A stretch of DNA of 64,000 bases from Nostoc sp. FACHB-280. GTDB lineage: Bacteria > Cyanobacteriota > Cyanobacteriia > Cyanobacteriales > Nostocaceae. The position numbers were made by a program, and so were the translations under genes. The stretch covers positions 1 through 64,000 of the forward strand of contig NZ_JACJSD010000032.1 in the NCBI RefSeq assembly GCF_014697615.1, given 5' to 3'. Every line of letters begins with the position of its first letter. The stretch's first letter is position 1. Under the pieces are notes generated by a model that was given only the letters and a program-made list of their open reading frames with translations, was not told the origin of the DNA and did not search any database. Of this stretch, positions 7,945 to 16,061 are shown one piece after another.

Positions 7945-8172
7945 GTCTTCTACTCCGATGGTGGAAAATCCAGTATCCGCAAATGAGAACGTTTTAATTT
8001 TTGACACTGATTTATAACTATATTAATAAATATTTCTTGATATTGACTAAACTGCCAAAAGATACATCTCATAGATGAATTATCGACATTTGGTAGTTAT
8101 ACCCGTGGGAGAATACCTAACCAGGACTAAATTAAGTCACAATAGCAGTAGGCAATCATAGAGGGTGCTGCT

Positions 8173-8487
8173 ATGGATCGTCTAATTCAAATTCTTCGGA
8201 ATGTCTTTATTCGCCTTGAAGGTTATTTTTCTGTAGTTTTCAAGGGCATTTTCGGTTTTTTCAGTGGTATTTTTGGCTTTTTTGGGAAAGTTTTCGGGTT
8301 TAGTAACTCTAGCTCTAGTTATTACTTGGAATCTGATGCGGCGCAAACTCTCAAGCGAGTTTCAGAAGAACCGACAAAAACAGAGCAGAAAACTACCTCG
8401 GAAACACCTTCCTTTACCCGTCGTCGTTCTCAGAAAAAAGTAGAGGACTATTACCTCAACATGGCGCGTGATGTTGGCAAGAAGTAA
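8173..8487 (+). CDS. Conserved cyanobacterial protein with amphipathic N-terminus
   Basis: A 104-residue protein. Residues 1-45 alternate Phe/Gly-rich hydrophobic stretches (GIFGFFSGIFGFFGKVFGFS) that could lie in or on a membrane; residues 46-104 are polar and basic (TRRRSQKKVEDYY). GAGG is well placed before the ATG. Related small proteins occur in filamentous cyanobacteria, sometimes misnamed threonine dehydratase, but I know of no demonstrated function. Confidence 0.65.
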   Translation: MDRLIQILRNVFIRLEGYFSVVFKGIFGFFSGIFGFFGKVFGFSNSSSSYYLESDAAQTLKRVSEEPTKTEQKTTSETPSFTRRRSQKKVEDYYLNMARDVGKK

Positions 8488-8513
8488 AAGTTAACTTGCA
8501 ATATCAATCATCG

Positions 8514-8579
8514 TCAGGTGGGCAATGTTTACAACATAACAGTCTGTTGAAACCCGATTGTGAACTATTGCCCACTTGA
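8514..8579. terminator. Possible bidirectional terminator between convergent genes
   Basis: TCAGGTGGGCAAT (8514-8526) and ATTGCCCACTTGA (8567-8579) form a 13-bp stem with one G-U pair, with a 40-base loop, between two convergent genes. It is followed by TTTTAAA on the plus strand. The long loop makes it less certain. Confidence 0.45.
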
Positions 8580-8601
8580 TTTTAAACCGAGTCACACTCA
8601 C

Positions 8602-8973
8602 TTATACCATGTGTTGCAATCGAGACAAACGCTCTGAATAGTTTTTGATGACGTGGAGTGCAAACATAGGTGTTTCTTGAACAGCGAAGAGAAATCTTCT
8701 TTCATCCAAAGAGACAAGTTTACATTCAGTTTTAGCGATCGCAGTATAAGTCCGATTTTTAATACCTACAAGTACCCCCGTGCCAAACACATCACCAGTT
8801 GTAATTGTCTCTACAACTTTGCCGTTAACTAAAATGTTAATTTCTCCTGCAATAATACCAAACATAAAATCACCAGCCTGTCCTTCTGTAAAGATGATCT
8901 GACCTGCTGCATATATTTGAGGTTCGGCTTGTTTTTGAAATATCTCGATGGTGACGACTGGATTTAACAACAT
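8602..8973 (-). CDS. Single-domain cyclic-nucleotide-binding-like protein
   Basis: A 123-residue protein consisting only of a CRP/cNMP-binding beta-roll (YAAGQIIFTEGQAGDFMFGIIAGEINIL, then GDVFGTGVLVGIKNRTYTAIAKTECKLVSLD) and its C-terminal helix. There is no DNA-binding domain. The phosphate-binding cassette lacks the usual G-E-x-A and Arg-Ser/Thr-Ala signature, having FGTGVLVGIKNRTYTAIA instead, so true cyclic nucleotide binding is doubtful. Stand-alone domains like this are often sensors or partners of other proteins. Convergent with the upstream gene. Confidence 0.8.
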   Translation of the reverse strand: MLLNPVVTIEIFQKQAEPQIYAAGQIIFTEGQAGDFMFGIIAGEINILVNGKVVETITTGDVFGTGVLVGIKNRTYTAIAKTECKLVSLDERRFLFAVQETPMFALHVIKNYSERLSRLQHMV

Positions 8974-9496
8974 TATAGGAATACCAAACTTATACTTGGG
9001 CGATACAATAAACCAGAGTAGATTATACTACTACGGTCTGAGATGTTAGTGATACACTCAACAGATATTCATGCACTTTATTACAAGGTTTAGAAACCTG
9101 GAGTAGTCTTATTTGAGATAGGAAGAATAGAGACAAGGTAGACAAGGTAGATAGATATTTGATTTGTAAAAATCGAGAGGCTCAGATACCCGGCTTCTTA
9201 AAGAAGTCAGGTTTCTTTTGGTTTACGAATGATTTTGGACTGCTATATATTTTATTTTTGCAAAAATCAGAACAACCAGAAATGACTTTTTTCCTACTCT
9301 CTGAGTATATCAGTAAATTCAAAAAATTAAGCGAATTACTATATCTTTAGATACTAGTATTTTCTGTATATATATCCTTTTTTGCTAATTATTGTTCGTT
9401 TTTATTTACTAAAAATAAATTGCTAATGACGGATGAATAAATATTTCAATATCGCTAAAATCATTGACAAGCTTGGATTTTAGCTAGGTGTTGAAT
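8974..9496. other. Intergenic region with short repeats, no gene
   Basis: About 520 bp. It holds a short tandem repeat (GACAAGGTA units, 9131-9154) and a small hairpin repeat (9189-9211, CTTCTT/AAGAAG arms) of a type common in filamentous cyanobacteria. A 63-codon frame at 9159-9350 runs through the hairpin, has no ribosome-binding site and is probably chance. Confidence 0.6.
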
Positions 9497-9748
9497 ATGC
9501 GACGTATAGCTGATTTTATGTTGATGATTGTTTGTGGTGGGGTTTGGTATTTGCTGGGAATTATATCAACAATCGCTACACCACCAATGGAAGTTAGAGA
9601 AGAAAGTCAAAGTCGCAAACCCCAAAATTTGCTTGATAAAAGTGATTGTTTATATAATGCGCGATCGCCTTATATTCAATGTGCTGTAAATCCAACTGAA
9701 TTGTGTGATCAATGTATTTATTTTGTGGAATATAGCAATCCTAAATAA
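9497..9748 (+). CDS. DUF6464-like small protein with conserved cysteines
   Basis: Read from the ATG at 9497 (AGG 8 bases upstream; a GTG three codons earlier is possible) the product is 83 residues. It has one N-terminal hydrophobic segment (about 5-27) and a C-terminal block DCLYNARSPYIQCAVNP followed by ELCDQCIYF. The pattern C-x-YNARSPY-x2-CAVNP-x4-C-x2-C is, as I remember it, that of the cyanobacterial DUF6464 family; four Cys suggest metal binding or disulfides. Function unknown. Confidence 0.65.
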   Translation: MRRIADFMLMIVCGGVWYLLGIISTIATPPMEVREESQSRKPQNLLDKSDCLYNARSPYIQCAVNPTELCDQCIYFVEYSNPK

Positions 9749-9836
9749 TTGATAAGCATCTCTCTCTTGTCTCTGTTGCTCACTCATCAAATAGGACTGC
9801 TATTTTCTCAGAAAACTTATCTCTAATTCTGTAAAA

Positions 9837-10433
9837 CTAAATTGAACCCAAACCCGATTTAAGAGTAAAATAAGCAGCACAGAATCGACCGCCCTCTGGA
9901 TGTTTGAGTACGGCTTTTCCTAAGTAAAAATTATCATCAATTTGAACTAATTGGTCTACCAATTCCCGAATCAGAAATGGGGGGTTCTCTGGTAAATCGA
10001 AACTCAAGCGTAAAACTTCAATATCTGGTTCTAATAAACACTGACCACGGGATGTCTGAAATTTAAATGCCAGGGTTCTTCCTCTCGTATCTGCCACATA
10101 ACCATTATAGAAAGGCCAAATTAAGCGCCCTAGTAATAACCCATCATTGGTAAAAATATTATCACCAGTATTATTGTTGGCATCAAATGTCTTACCCTCC
10201 CAAGGTAGCCACATTTTTGTGATGATATCTAACCAACTATCTAAAACTGGATTGAAATTAGCAGTCAAAAACTCACCCCAATAGCGACCGTTTAAAGTTG
10301 GTTCTGGAACTTTACCTTGGCGATAAATCTTATCTAAGGCTGCGATTCCACCTTTTTGGTCAGATTTCAATTGTCTTTTAGCTACTTCCAGTTCTGCGCT
10401 TAAATTAACCTTGAGTTGCTGATCAATATTCAT
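9837..10433 (-). CDS. Conserved hypothetical protein
   Basis: Read from the ATG at 10433 this is a 198-residue protein. I prefer this start because GAGG lies 6 bases upstream; a TTG start at 10511 would add 26 residues without a good site. It has no signal peptide or membrane segment. Regions such as LNGRYWGEFL, SWLDIITKMWLPWEGKTFD and GRTLAFKFQTSRG suggest a soluble beta-rich domain with several Trp. I do not recognise the family and propose no function. Confidence 0.6.
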   Translation of the reverse strand: MNIDQQLKVNLSAELEVAKRQLKSDQKGGIAALDKIYRQGKVPEPTLNGRYWGEFLTANFNPVLDSWLDIITKMWLPWEGKTFDANNNTGDNIFTNDGLLLGRLIWPFYNGYVADTRGRTLAFKFQTSRGQCLLEPDIEVLRLSFDLPENPPFLIRELVDQLVQIDDNFYLGKAVLKHPEGGRFCAAYFTLKSGLGSI

Positions 10434-11024
10434 GAGTAGCCTCACTGAGTTTAGTTGATTCCTGAAAGCTAGGATTGACGCAATGAAGGAAATTTCACTA
10501 TTGGGACTCAATCAAGTAACTGCTTCTATTATTACAATTCACAACGGCAGATTCAGTCACCAGCGCCAGATTGAGTAAATTTACCTGAAGCGTTCAACTT
10601 AATTATCCACCTCAGACTTCCCCAGACAGTACACTTGACTACCGTTGAATTTTTAACTTTTGCCAATTTGGCAAACAAATTGTTGTGAATACTGATATTG
10701 TTTGTATTGTGCAAGGGGTGTACCAGAAGTTGTCCTGACTTTATGGTTGGGGCAACTTCTCCAAAAATATCACCAGCAGGAAAAGTAGTACATATAAACT
10801 GAAGAGCCTCAGCAGTCTAAAATATTGATACCGAGAGTGTTAATGCTAAGTTTTAAATAAGGTTAATAAACGATAAAAATTAAATTAAAAATTCATAATC
10901 TATATATATAAATTGCAATAAAATTTGACTGCTGGGCGAAAATTGATGGTTTTTATAAAGTCTTAAGAGTTATTATCGATCCCAAGGAATAAATTAACAA
11001 CTTGTAAAAAACCATATCAATTTA
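10434..11024. other. Long intergenic region without a recognisable feature
   Basis: About 590 bp between divergent genes, AT-rich towards the right (TATATATATA near 10901-10910). It must hold both promoters. I see no convincing hairpin, riboswitch or small gene. Confidence 0.55.
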
Positions 11025-11579
11025 GTGAACTACCCAAGCGTTTACATTTCGGAACAAACCAGTCCCATAAATTTAACTGGCGATATGGGACAAGCTGTGC
11101 AAATTTCTATTCATGCACCGAGCCAATATATATGTACTAATTGCGAACGGATATTACCAGATTGGCAACAAGAACCCTTTTTTTGGGTTGTGATTGTTTT
11201 GCAACGATCGCAATTTTCTTTAGTGGAAAGTACCAAAGAAATCGAGGCGGAGAAACAAAAGTTACGCCAAAAGTTTATGGGATTTGGTTGTGATGTGGCT
11301 TTTGAATTGCGCGATCGCGGCTATCTCACAGACTTAATTGATCCACGTACTGGCTATCCTTTACTTTCTCGTCCCGGTGCGATACCGCACAATGATACTG
11401 CTGTAGTCAAAGCTTTACTTGGCTATCCAGTCATTAAAAATAAATGCTGTGTGCTGGTTCATCCAATTTGGGGTACAGCAGTTTATCCAAGTATTTTAAT
11501 CTCCGCCGCACCCCCAACCTTGATTGAATTTGTCGTCAAAGAAATCGCCTGTCAACATGGATGGGAAGAGGAAGCCTGA
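11025..11579 (+). CDS. MMADHC-like (cobalamin trafficking, type D) protein
   Basis: A 184-residue protein whose C-terminal half resembles the MMADHC family (human methylmalonic aciduria and homocystinuria type D): RSQFSLVEST, RDRGYLTDLIDPRTGYP (about 104-121), then KNKCCVLVHPIWGTAVYPS and ISAAPPTL. In animals MMADHC works with MMACHC to deliver cobalamin to its enzymes; bacterial homologues are little studied. The start is GTG at 11025. It lies 760 bp before a cobalamin riboswitch and a cobalt importer, separated only by a convergent nuclease gene, which fits a role with cobalamin. The family call is from memory of the motif, not a search. A single C-x2-C in the N-terminal part (ICTNCERILP) could bind metal. 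Confidence 0.7.
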   Translation: MNYPSVYISEQTSPINLTGDMGQAVQISIHAPSQYICTNCERILPDWQQEPFFWVVIVLQRSQFSLVESTKEIEAEKQKLRQKFMGFGCDVAFELRDRGYLTDLIDPRTGYPLLSRPGAIPHNDTAVVKALLGYPVIKNKCCVLVHPIWGTAVYPSILISAAPPTLIEFVVKEIACQHGWEEEA

Positions 11580-11631
11580 AGTGTGAAAGTTTTTTTCAAG
11601 GATTTTTATGATCCAGACATTAGTAATGATT

Positions 11632-12237
11632 TTACTTCTTCCTCCGGTTGGTGAGCGAAGCCGAACCACTGCCTTCTTTTGCAAGACTGCGATATTCCCA
11701 AGGATTGGTAAATTTGCTATCACTCCAAACACCTATTTTTTGCTGTTGTGCTTGTGCTTCTGCTTTTTGAACTAAATCTTTACTCGGACATTTGTTTAAA
11801 TAAGGGCGATAAACCTTAGCTAAACCTTCTTTTAATAAGACTTCTTGGACAAAAGTACCATCTTTTAAGCGGACTTCTGCAACCTTTCTGCCATAGCGAT
11901 CGCTATCTGTGATGTTCAAAATAACGCGATCGCCTGATTGTTTTACTAATTGTTGTAAGCGTGCTTGTGCTTTGGCACCCCAGTCAAATTGATTGCGATC
12001 GCTGGCGAGTTTACTGTTCCTTTCTTTCTGCGAATGGGGTACTTCTGGCGCATCAATACAAGCAAAGCGCACATTGAATTTAAGTCCTTTTGCATCTTTG
12101 ACAGCTAAAGTATCCCCATCACTCACCCGTTCTACCAAGTCTCCAGAAGCACCAAAGAATTTATCGCAACTCACCAAACCCAAAACCATCAAAGTTGCAC
12201 TTAGCCAAAGTACCATCTGTTTTGTTAATTTCTGCAT
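11632..12237 (-). CDS. Staphylococcal-nuclease-like (thermonuclease) lipoprotein
   Basis: A 201-residue exported protein with lipobox LVSC (Cys24) and an SNase (OB-fold) domain at about 35-180: RVSDGDTLAV, the catalytic Arg/Asp/Glu region VRFACIDAPEVP, and the second Arg in SDRYGRKVAEV. It should cleave DNA or RNA with Ca2+ outside the cytoplasmic membrane. GGTGAGG just before the ATG supports the start. The final residues (GSGSASLTNRRKK) are encoded by a dispersed palindromic repeat at 11646-11667, so the C-terminus seems to have been remodelled by repeat insertion. Convergent with the MMADHC-like gene. Confidence 0.88.
   Translation of the reverse strand: MQKLTKQMVLWLSATLMVLGLVSCDKFFGASGDLVERVSDGDTLAVKDAKGLKFNVRFACIDAPEVPHSQKERNSKLASDRNQFDWGAKAQARLQQLVKQSGDRVILNITDSDRYGRKVAEVRLKDGTFVQEVLLKEGLAKVYRPYLNKCPSKDLVQKAEAQAQQQKIGVWSDSKFTNPWEYRSLAKEGSGSASLTNRRKK
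11646..11667. repeat. Dispersed small repeat within the nuclease gene end
   Basis: The 20-base TTGGTGAGCGAAGCCGAACC (11648-11667) recurs exactly, in inverse orientation, at 56982-57001, and related sequence is at 23653-23678 and near 54362. Here it encodes the last residues of the nuclease lipoprotein. Confidence 0.75.
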
Positions 12238-12340
12238 TCAACCTCACCTAACTCTGATGGATGATACTATATTTGATTTTTGAAATAGATGCGGCTTTGA
12301 TGGAAGTGCCAACATTAAAAATAGTGATATATTTACTGAG

Positions 12341-12451
12341 ATCGGTTCTAATGGGGAACAGCCATTAGACGTAAGGGGGAAAGTTCGGTGTAAATCCGGC
12401 ACTGTCCCGCAACTGTGAACCAAAATTGGGTGAGTCAGGATGCCCGCCGAT
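12341..12451 (+). promoter_or_regulatory. Cobalamin (B12) riboswitch
   Basis: The region shows the closing stem ATCGG (12341-12345) / CCGAT (12447-12451), the 5' GGTTCTAATGGG-like segment, the AAGGGGGAAAGTTCGGTG segment and the B12 box at 12392-12418 (GGCACTGTCCCGCAACTGTG), followed by GAGTCAGGATGCCCGCC. These are the conserved elements of cobalamin riboswitches. It ends 40 bases before cbiM, so high cobalamin should shut down cobalt uptake. Confidence 0.95.
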
Positions 12452-12491
12452 ATAACTGAATATATTTACATAAATCTGCGAGGTACAGATT

Positions 12492-13271
12492 ATGAACCGA
12501 AAAAAGCAGGCTTTAGCTAGTCTATGCCTGATGACAGTAATTAGTTTTTATTTAGTAGTTGGTTTACCCAAACCCGCCTACGCAATGCACATTATGGAAG
12601 GTTTTTTACCAGTGCAGTGGGCGATTTTTTGGTGGGTTGTCGCATTGCCGTTTTTTTTATTAGGGTTGCGGAGTTTGACGCGCATTACCCAAGCCAACCC
12701 CCAGCTTAAACTATTACTCGGCTTGGCGGGTGCGTTTACTTTTGTACTTTCCGCGTTGAAAATTCCTTCGGTTACAGGTAGCTGTTCTCATCCTACCGGC
12801 ACAGGGTTAGGTGCGGTGCTGTTTGGCCCCTTAACCATGTCGGTTTTGGGTAGTTTAGTATTGTTGTTTCAGGCTTTGTTGTTAGCACATGGCGGTTTGA
12901 CAACTTTGGGTGCAAATGCTTTTTCGATGGCGATCGCCGGGCCATTTGCCGCTTACTGGATATATAATTTCACAATTAAATTAGGTGGTAAAGAAAAAAT
13001 TGCCATATTTCTCGCCGCCGCAGTCTCAGATTTACTCACCTACATTATTACTTCTATCCAACTCGCCTTAGCTTTTCCCGCGCCTGTTGGTGGCTTCATT
13101 GCTTCATTCACCAAATTCGCCGGAATTTTTGCCTTAACGCAAGTTCCTCTCGCAATTAGTGAAGGATTGCTAACTGTATTAGTGTGGAATTGGTTGCAAT
13201 CTTATAATCCTCAAGAATTAGAATTGCTGAAATTAATTAAACGGGAACCTCAAGGAAATGAATCAGTCTAA
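12492..13271 (+). CDS. cbiM: Cobalt ECF transporter substrate-binding subunit CbiM
   Basis: A 259-residue membrane protein, the substrate-specific component of the cobalt energy-coupling-factor transporter. A signal peptide ends at AYA31 so that the mature protein would start M-H-I-M-E-G-F-L-P; the free N-terminus and this His are known to coordinate the metal in the family. Several membrane segments follow, with conserved [18 protein letters not shown] and [20 protein letters not shown]. It is first in a cbiMNQO operon under a cobalamin riboswitch, overlapping cbiN by 14 bp. Nickel is the alternative substrate in the family; the riboswitch decides for cobalt. Confidence 0.96.
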   Translation: MNRKKQALASLCLMTVISFYLVVGLPKPAYAMHIMEGFLPVQWAIFWWVVALPFFLLGLRSLTRITQANPQLKLLLGLAGAFTFVLSALKIPSVTGSCSHPTGTGLGAVLFGPLTMSVLGSLVLLFQALLLAHGGLTTLGANAFSMAIAGPFAAYWIYNFTIKLGGKEKIAIFLAAAVSDLLTYIITSIQLALAFPAPVGGFIASFTKFAGIFALTQVPLAISEGLLTVLVWNWLQSYNPQELELLKLIKREPQGNESV

Positions 13272-13560
13272 AAAAGGGTTGAGTAACTGGTTATTAGTAT
13301 TAGCTGTATTAGCTTTAGCTGTTGCACCATTAATCTTTGTCCGTGGTGGTGAATTTAGTGGTTCTGATGGCAAAGCTGAAGAAGAAATTAATAAAATTCA
13401 ACCAGAATATAAACCTTGGTTCAAATCAATTTTTGAACCAGCTAGTGGGGAAATAGAAAGCTTATTATTTGCTTCGCAAGCGGCTTTGGGTGCGGGAGTA
13501 ATTGGTTACGCCATTGGCTTATATAAAGGCCGTTCCCAACAACAAAAGCATGAAGAATGA
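13258..13560 (+). CDS. cbiN: Cobalt transporter auxiliary subunit CbiN
   Basis: A 100-residue protein with two membrane segments (about 9-26 and 68-88) and a periplasmic loop containing [15 protein letters not shown] and [31 protein letters not shown], the CbiN signature. CbiN helps CbiM load cobalt. The ATG lies inside the end of cbiM, preceded by AAGGAA, and its TGA overlaps the ATG of cbiQ (ATGA). Confidence 0.94.
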   Translation: MNQSKKGLSNWLLVLAVLALAVAPLIFVRGGEFSGSDGKAEEEINKIQPEYKPWFKSIFEPASGEIESLLFASQAALGAGVIGYAIGLYKGRSQQQKHEE

Positions 13561-14369
13561 GTTTGCAATTAGATACATTAGCTTATACTAATCGGTTGCG
13601 AAAATTACCCCCAGAGCATAAACTAATTTTTGCCTTGACTACTCTTGCTATTGCCCTTACCACCCATCCATTCGTGCAGATTTTAATAGCAATTTGGATG
13701 GGTGTTTGGACAATTGTTTATGCCAAAATTCCGGCTGGGATTTATTTTCGTTTGTTATTATTTACCATCGTTTTTTGTTTGACTAGTTTACCAGCCTTGA
13801 TCATCAATGGTGTGTCAATTAATGATTTGCCAAAGGTGCAATTAGATGCTTTATATGGGCTAACCTTTGGGCAATTTTATATTTATGTCAGTCATCATGG
13901 CAGCCTGCAAGCCTGGTCAATATTCACCAGAGCTTTAGCCTCAGTTTCTTGCTTATATTTTCTCATGTTAACTGTTCCGTTTACAGAAATCTTACAAACT
14001 TTGCGTTACTTGCGATTTCCGGTGCTGTTAACTGATTTGTTATTACTGATGTATCGGTTTATTTTCATTTTGCTGAATACAGCCAATGAAATATGGACAG
14101 CGCAGAATTCTCGTGGTGGCTATCGCACTTGGCGTATTTGGATGAAAAGTTTAGCCATATTAATTGGACAACTTTTACAGCGCACCTTACAAAGATATAG
14201 TCAGTTTTCTCTGGGTTTAGAAGCGCGGGGTTTCACTGGGGAATTGCGAGTTTGGCATCCTCGCCGCTATCATCCCCAAACCAGATATATCATCGAAGCA
14301 ATTTGCGGCTGTATTGGTTTAATCGGATTGGAATTTTGGCGGAATGCAGGAATATTTATTAGAATTTGA
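13557..14369 (+). CDS. cbiQ: Cobalt ECF transporter transmembrane subunit CbiQ
   Basis: A 270-residue polytopic membrane protein, the T-component coupling CbiM to the ATPase. It has about five or six hydrophobic segments and the family motif around AQNSRGGYRTWRIW and SLGLEARGFTGELRVWHP (the paired A-R-G coupling helices). It overlaps cbiN by 4 bp and cbiO by 26 bp, consistent with translational coupling and stoichiometric assembly. Confidence 0.94.
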   Translation: MSLQLDTLAYTNRLRKLPPEHKLIFALTTLAIALTTHPFVQILIAIWMGVWTIVYAKIPAGIYFRLLLFTIVFCLTSLPALIINGVSINDLPKVQLDALYGLTFGQFYIYVSHHGSLQAWSIFTRALASVSCLYFLMLTVPFTEILQTLRYLRFPVLLTDLLLLMYRFIFILLNTANEIWTAQNSRGGYRTWRIWMKSLAILIGQLLQRTLQRYSQFSLGLEARGFTGELRVWHPRRYHPQTRYIIEAICGCIGLIGLEFWRNAGIFIRI

Positions 14370-15180
14370 GCAAGTATGTTACACCTATTCCGGCGCACAG
14401 CAATCAGCTTTAAATGGTCTTAACTTAAAAGTTCCATTTGGTAAAAGATGTGCGCTAATTGGGCAGAATGGTTGTGGGAAAACTACGTTATTTTTATTAG
14501 CTAATGGTTTATATAAACCTGATAAGGGTGTTGTGCGGTGGCGTGGAGAACCGTTAAATTATCATCGCAATTATCTGGGGAAATTGCGTCAACAAGTCGG
14601 GCTAATCTTTCAAGATCCCGAACAGCAGTTAGTGGCTGCTACTGTGGAAGAAGATATATCTTATGGTTTGTGTAATTTAGGCTTGCCAGTTGCAGAAATT
14701 CAAGACCGAGTAGAACAAATATTAGTAGAGTTTGGGTTGACAGCTTTAGCAGAAAGACCAGTACATCATTTAAGTTTAGGACAAAAAAAGCGCGTTTCTA
14801 TAGCAGATGTAATGGTATTGAATCCAGAATTATTATTATTAGATGAACCGACAGCTTATTTAGATGTGAAACATACGCGAAATTTGCTGAAAACTCTGCA
14901 AAAAATTCATCGAGATGGCACAACTTTAATGATGGCAACCCACGATTTAGATTTGGTATATCGTTGGGCAGATTGGGTTTTTGTGATGGATAAAGGACAA
15001 CTGATTCTAGAAGGTGAACCGCAAGATGTATTGAGTCAGCGTGCTTTATTAGAAGAGTTAGAATTAGGCGTACCTTTGATATATGAAATGTTATTTGATG
15101 GGTTAGCGGATGAGGATGAAGCCGTTAGAGAAAGAGTGCGGCACAGAATATTAAAATTATTTCATGATTTTGCATCGTGA
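14344..15180 (+). CDS. cbiO: Cobalt ECF transporter ATPase CbiO
   Basis: A 278-residue ABC ATPase: Walker A GQNGCGKTT (40-48), Q-loop IFQDPEQQ, signature LSLGQKKRVSIA, Walker B LLLLDEPTAYLD and switch His in MMATHDLD. It powers cobalt import with CbiQ/CbiM. The start ATG is within the end of cbiQ, preceded by GGCGG. It is the last gene of the riboswitch-controlled operon; the next gene starts 71 bp later and appears unrelated. Confidence 0.95.
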   Translation: MQEYLLEFEQVCYTYSGAQQSALNGLNLKVPFGKRCALIGQNGCGKTTLFLLANGLYKPDKGVVRWRGEPLNYHRNYLGKLRQQVGLIFQDPEQQLVAATVEEDISYGLCNLGLPVAEIQDRVEQILVEFGLTALAERPVHHLSLGQKKRVSIADVMVLNPELLLLDEPTAYLDVKHTRNLLKTLQKIHRDGTTLMMATHDLDLVYRWADWVFVMDKGQLILEGEPQDVLSQRALLEELELGVPLIYEMLFDGLADEDEAVRERVRHRILKLFHDFAS

Positions 15181-15251
15181 TATGAGCAATAGTTATTAAT
15201 AACTGTGGTTTGCTAAAGTGAGAAGTATATAACAAATCCCAAGCTTGGCAA

Positions 15252-15920
15252 ATGGTGAAAACACAAGCAATACCTCCTTTGGAAAGTGGCGATCGCTTAA
15301 CTCGTCCTGAATTTGAACGTCGTTATGATGCTGCAACCCATATCAGGAAAGCAGAATTGATTGAAGGAATTGTTTACGTGGCCTCTCCCTTAAGACATGA
15401 ACAGCATGGTAAACCCCACAGTCGAGTGATGACTTGGTTAGGAGTCTATCAAGCCATGACTCCTGGTGTTGACTTGAGTGTTGAACCAACAGTCAGATTA
15501 GATTTAGATAACGAACCCCAACCAGATGCAGTGCTGTTTATTGAATCTGCGGCGGGTGGACAAACTCGATTAAGCCATGACGGTTACATTGAAGGTTCTC
15601 CCGAATTGATTGTGGAAATTGCTGCTAGTAGCGTCTCAATTGATACGGGTATTAAAAAGCAAGTTTATCGCCGGAATGGGGTGTTAGAGTATGTGATTTG
15701 GCAATCTTATGAAAATAAACTGGAATGGTTTCGCTTAGTTGATGGCGAGTATCAATTACTATCTCCTGGTGCAGATGGAATTATTCGTTCTCAGGTGTTT
15801 CCGGGGTTGTGGTTGGCAGTGGAGGCGCTGTTAAATAATCAGATGGCGCGAGTTTTGGAGGTGGTACAGGAGGGGTTGAAGTCGGCGGAATATGCTGCGT
15901 TTGTGCAGCGATTTGTTTAA
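15252..15920 (+). CDS. Uma2 family (DUF820) restriction-endonuclease-like protein
   Basis: A 222-residue member of the Uma2 family, abundant in cyanobacteria and built on a PD-(D/E)XK nuclease fold: ELIEGIVYVASP (39-50), EPQPDAVLFIE, SPELIVEIAASSVSIDTGIKKQVYRRNGVLEYVIW. The Asp of QPDA and the Glu of VEIA are the usual catalytic positions. Biological role is unknown. No clear ribosome-binding site precedes the ATG. Its 3' end runs straight into a dispersed repeat cluster (15919-16060). A truncated relative lies at 138-239. Confidence 0.85.
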   Translation: MVKTQAIPPLESGDRLTRPEFERRYDAATHIRKAELIEGIVYVASPLRHEQHGKPHSRVMTWLGVYQAMTPGVDLSVEPTVRLDLDNEPQPDAVLFIESAAGGQTRLSHDGYIEGSPELIVEIAASSVSIDTGIKKQVYRRNGVLEYVIWQSYENKLEWFRLVDGEYQLLSPGADGIIRSQVFPGLWLAVEALLNNQMARVLEVVQEGLKSAEYAAFVQRFV

Positions 15921-15950
15921 CGTAGACGCGAAGCGGCTTCCAGAATGGTA

Positions 15951-15993
15951 CCGCAAAGGACGCATAGACGCGATAGCGGCTTCCCGCAGGGTA
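15951..15993. repeat. Dispersed 43-bp repeat, copy A (3' of the A2M-like gene)
   Basis: This 43-bp sequence, containing ACGCGATAGCGGCTTCCCGC, recurs in opposite orientation with about two mismatches at 21834-21876. The two copies flank the 5.7-kb alpha-2-macroglobulin-like gene. Related purine-rich AAGAGAAG tracts lie beside both copies. Confidence 0.8.
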
Positions 15994-16061
15994 GGACACG
16001 AAGAGAAGAAAGAAGAGAGAAGGACTTTGCGTTTACCTCCGCGAACCTCTGCGTTTAAAAC

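Noticed and set aside
9159-9350. 63-codon frame on the plus strand
   Set aside because: Runs through a hairpin repeat and has no ribosome-binding site.
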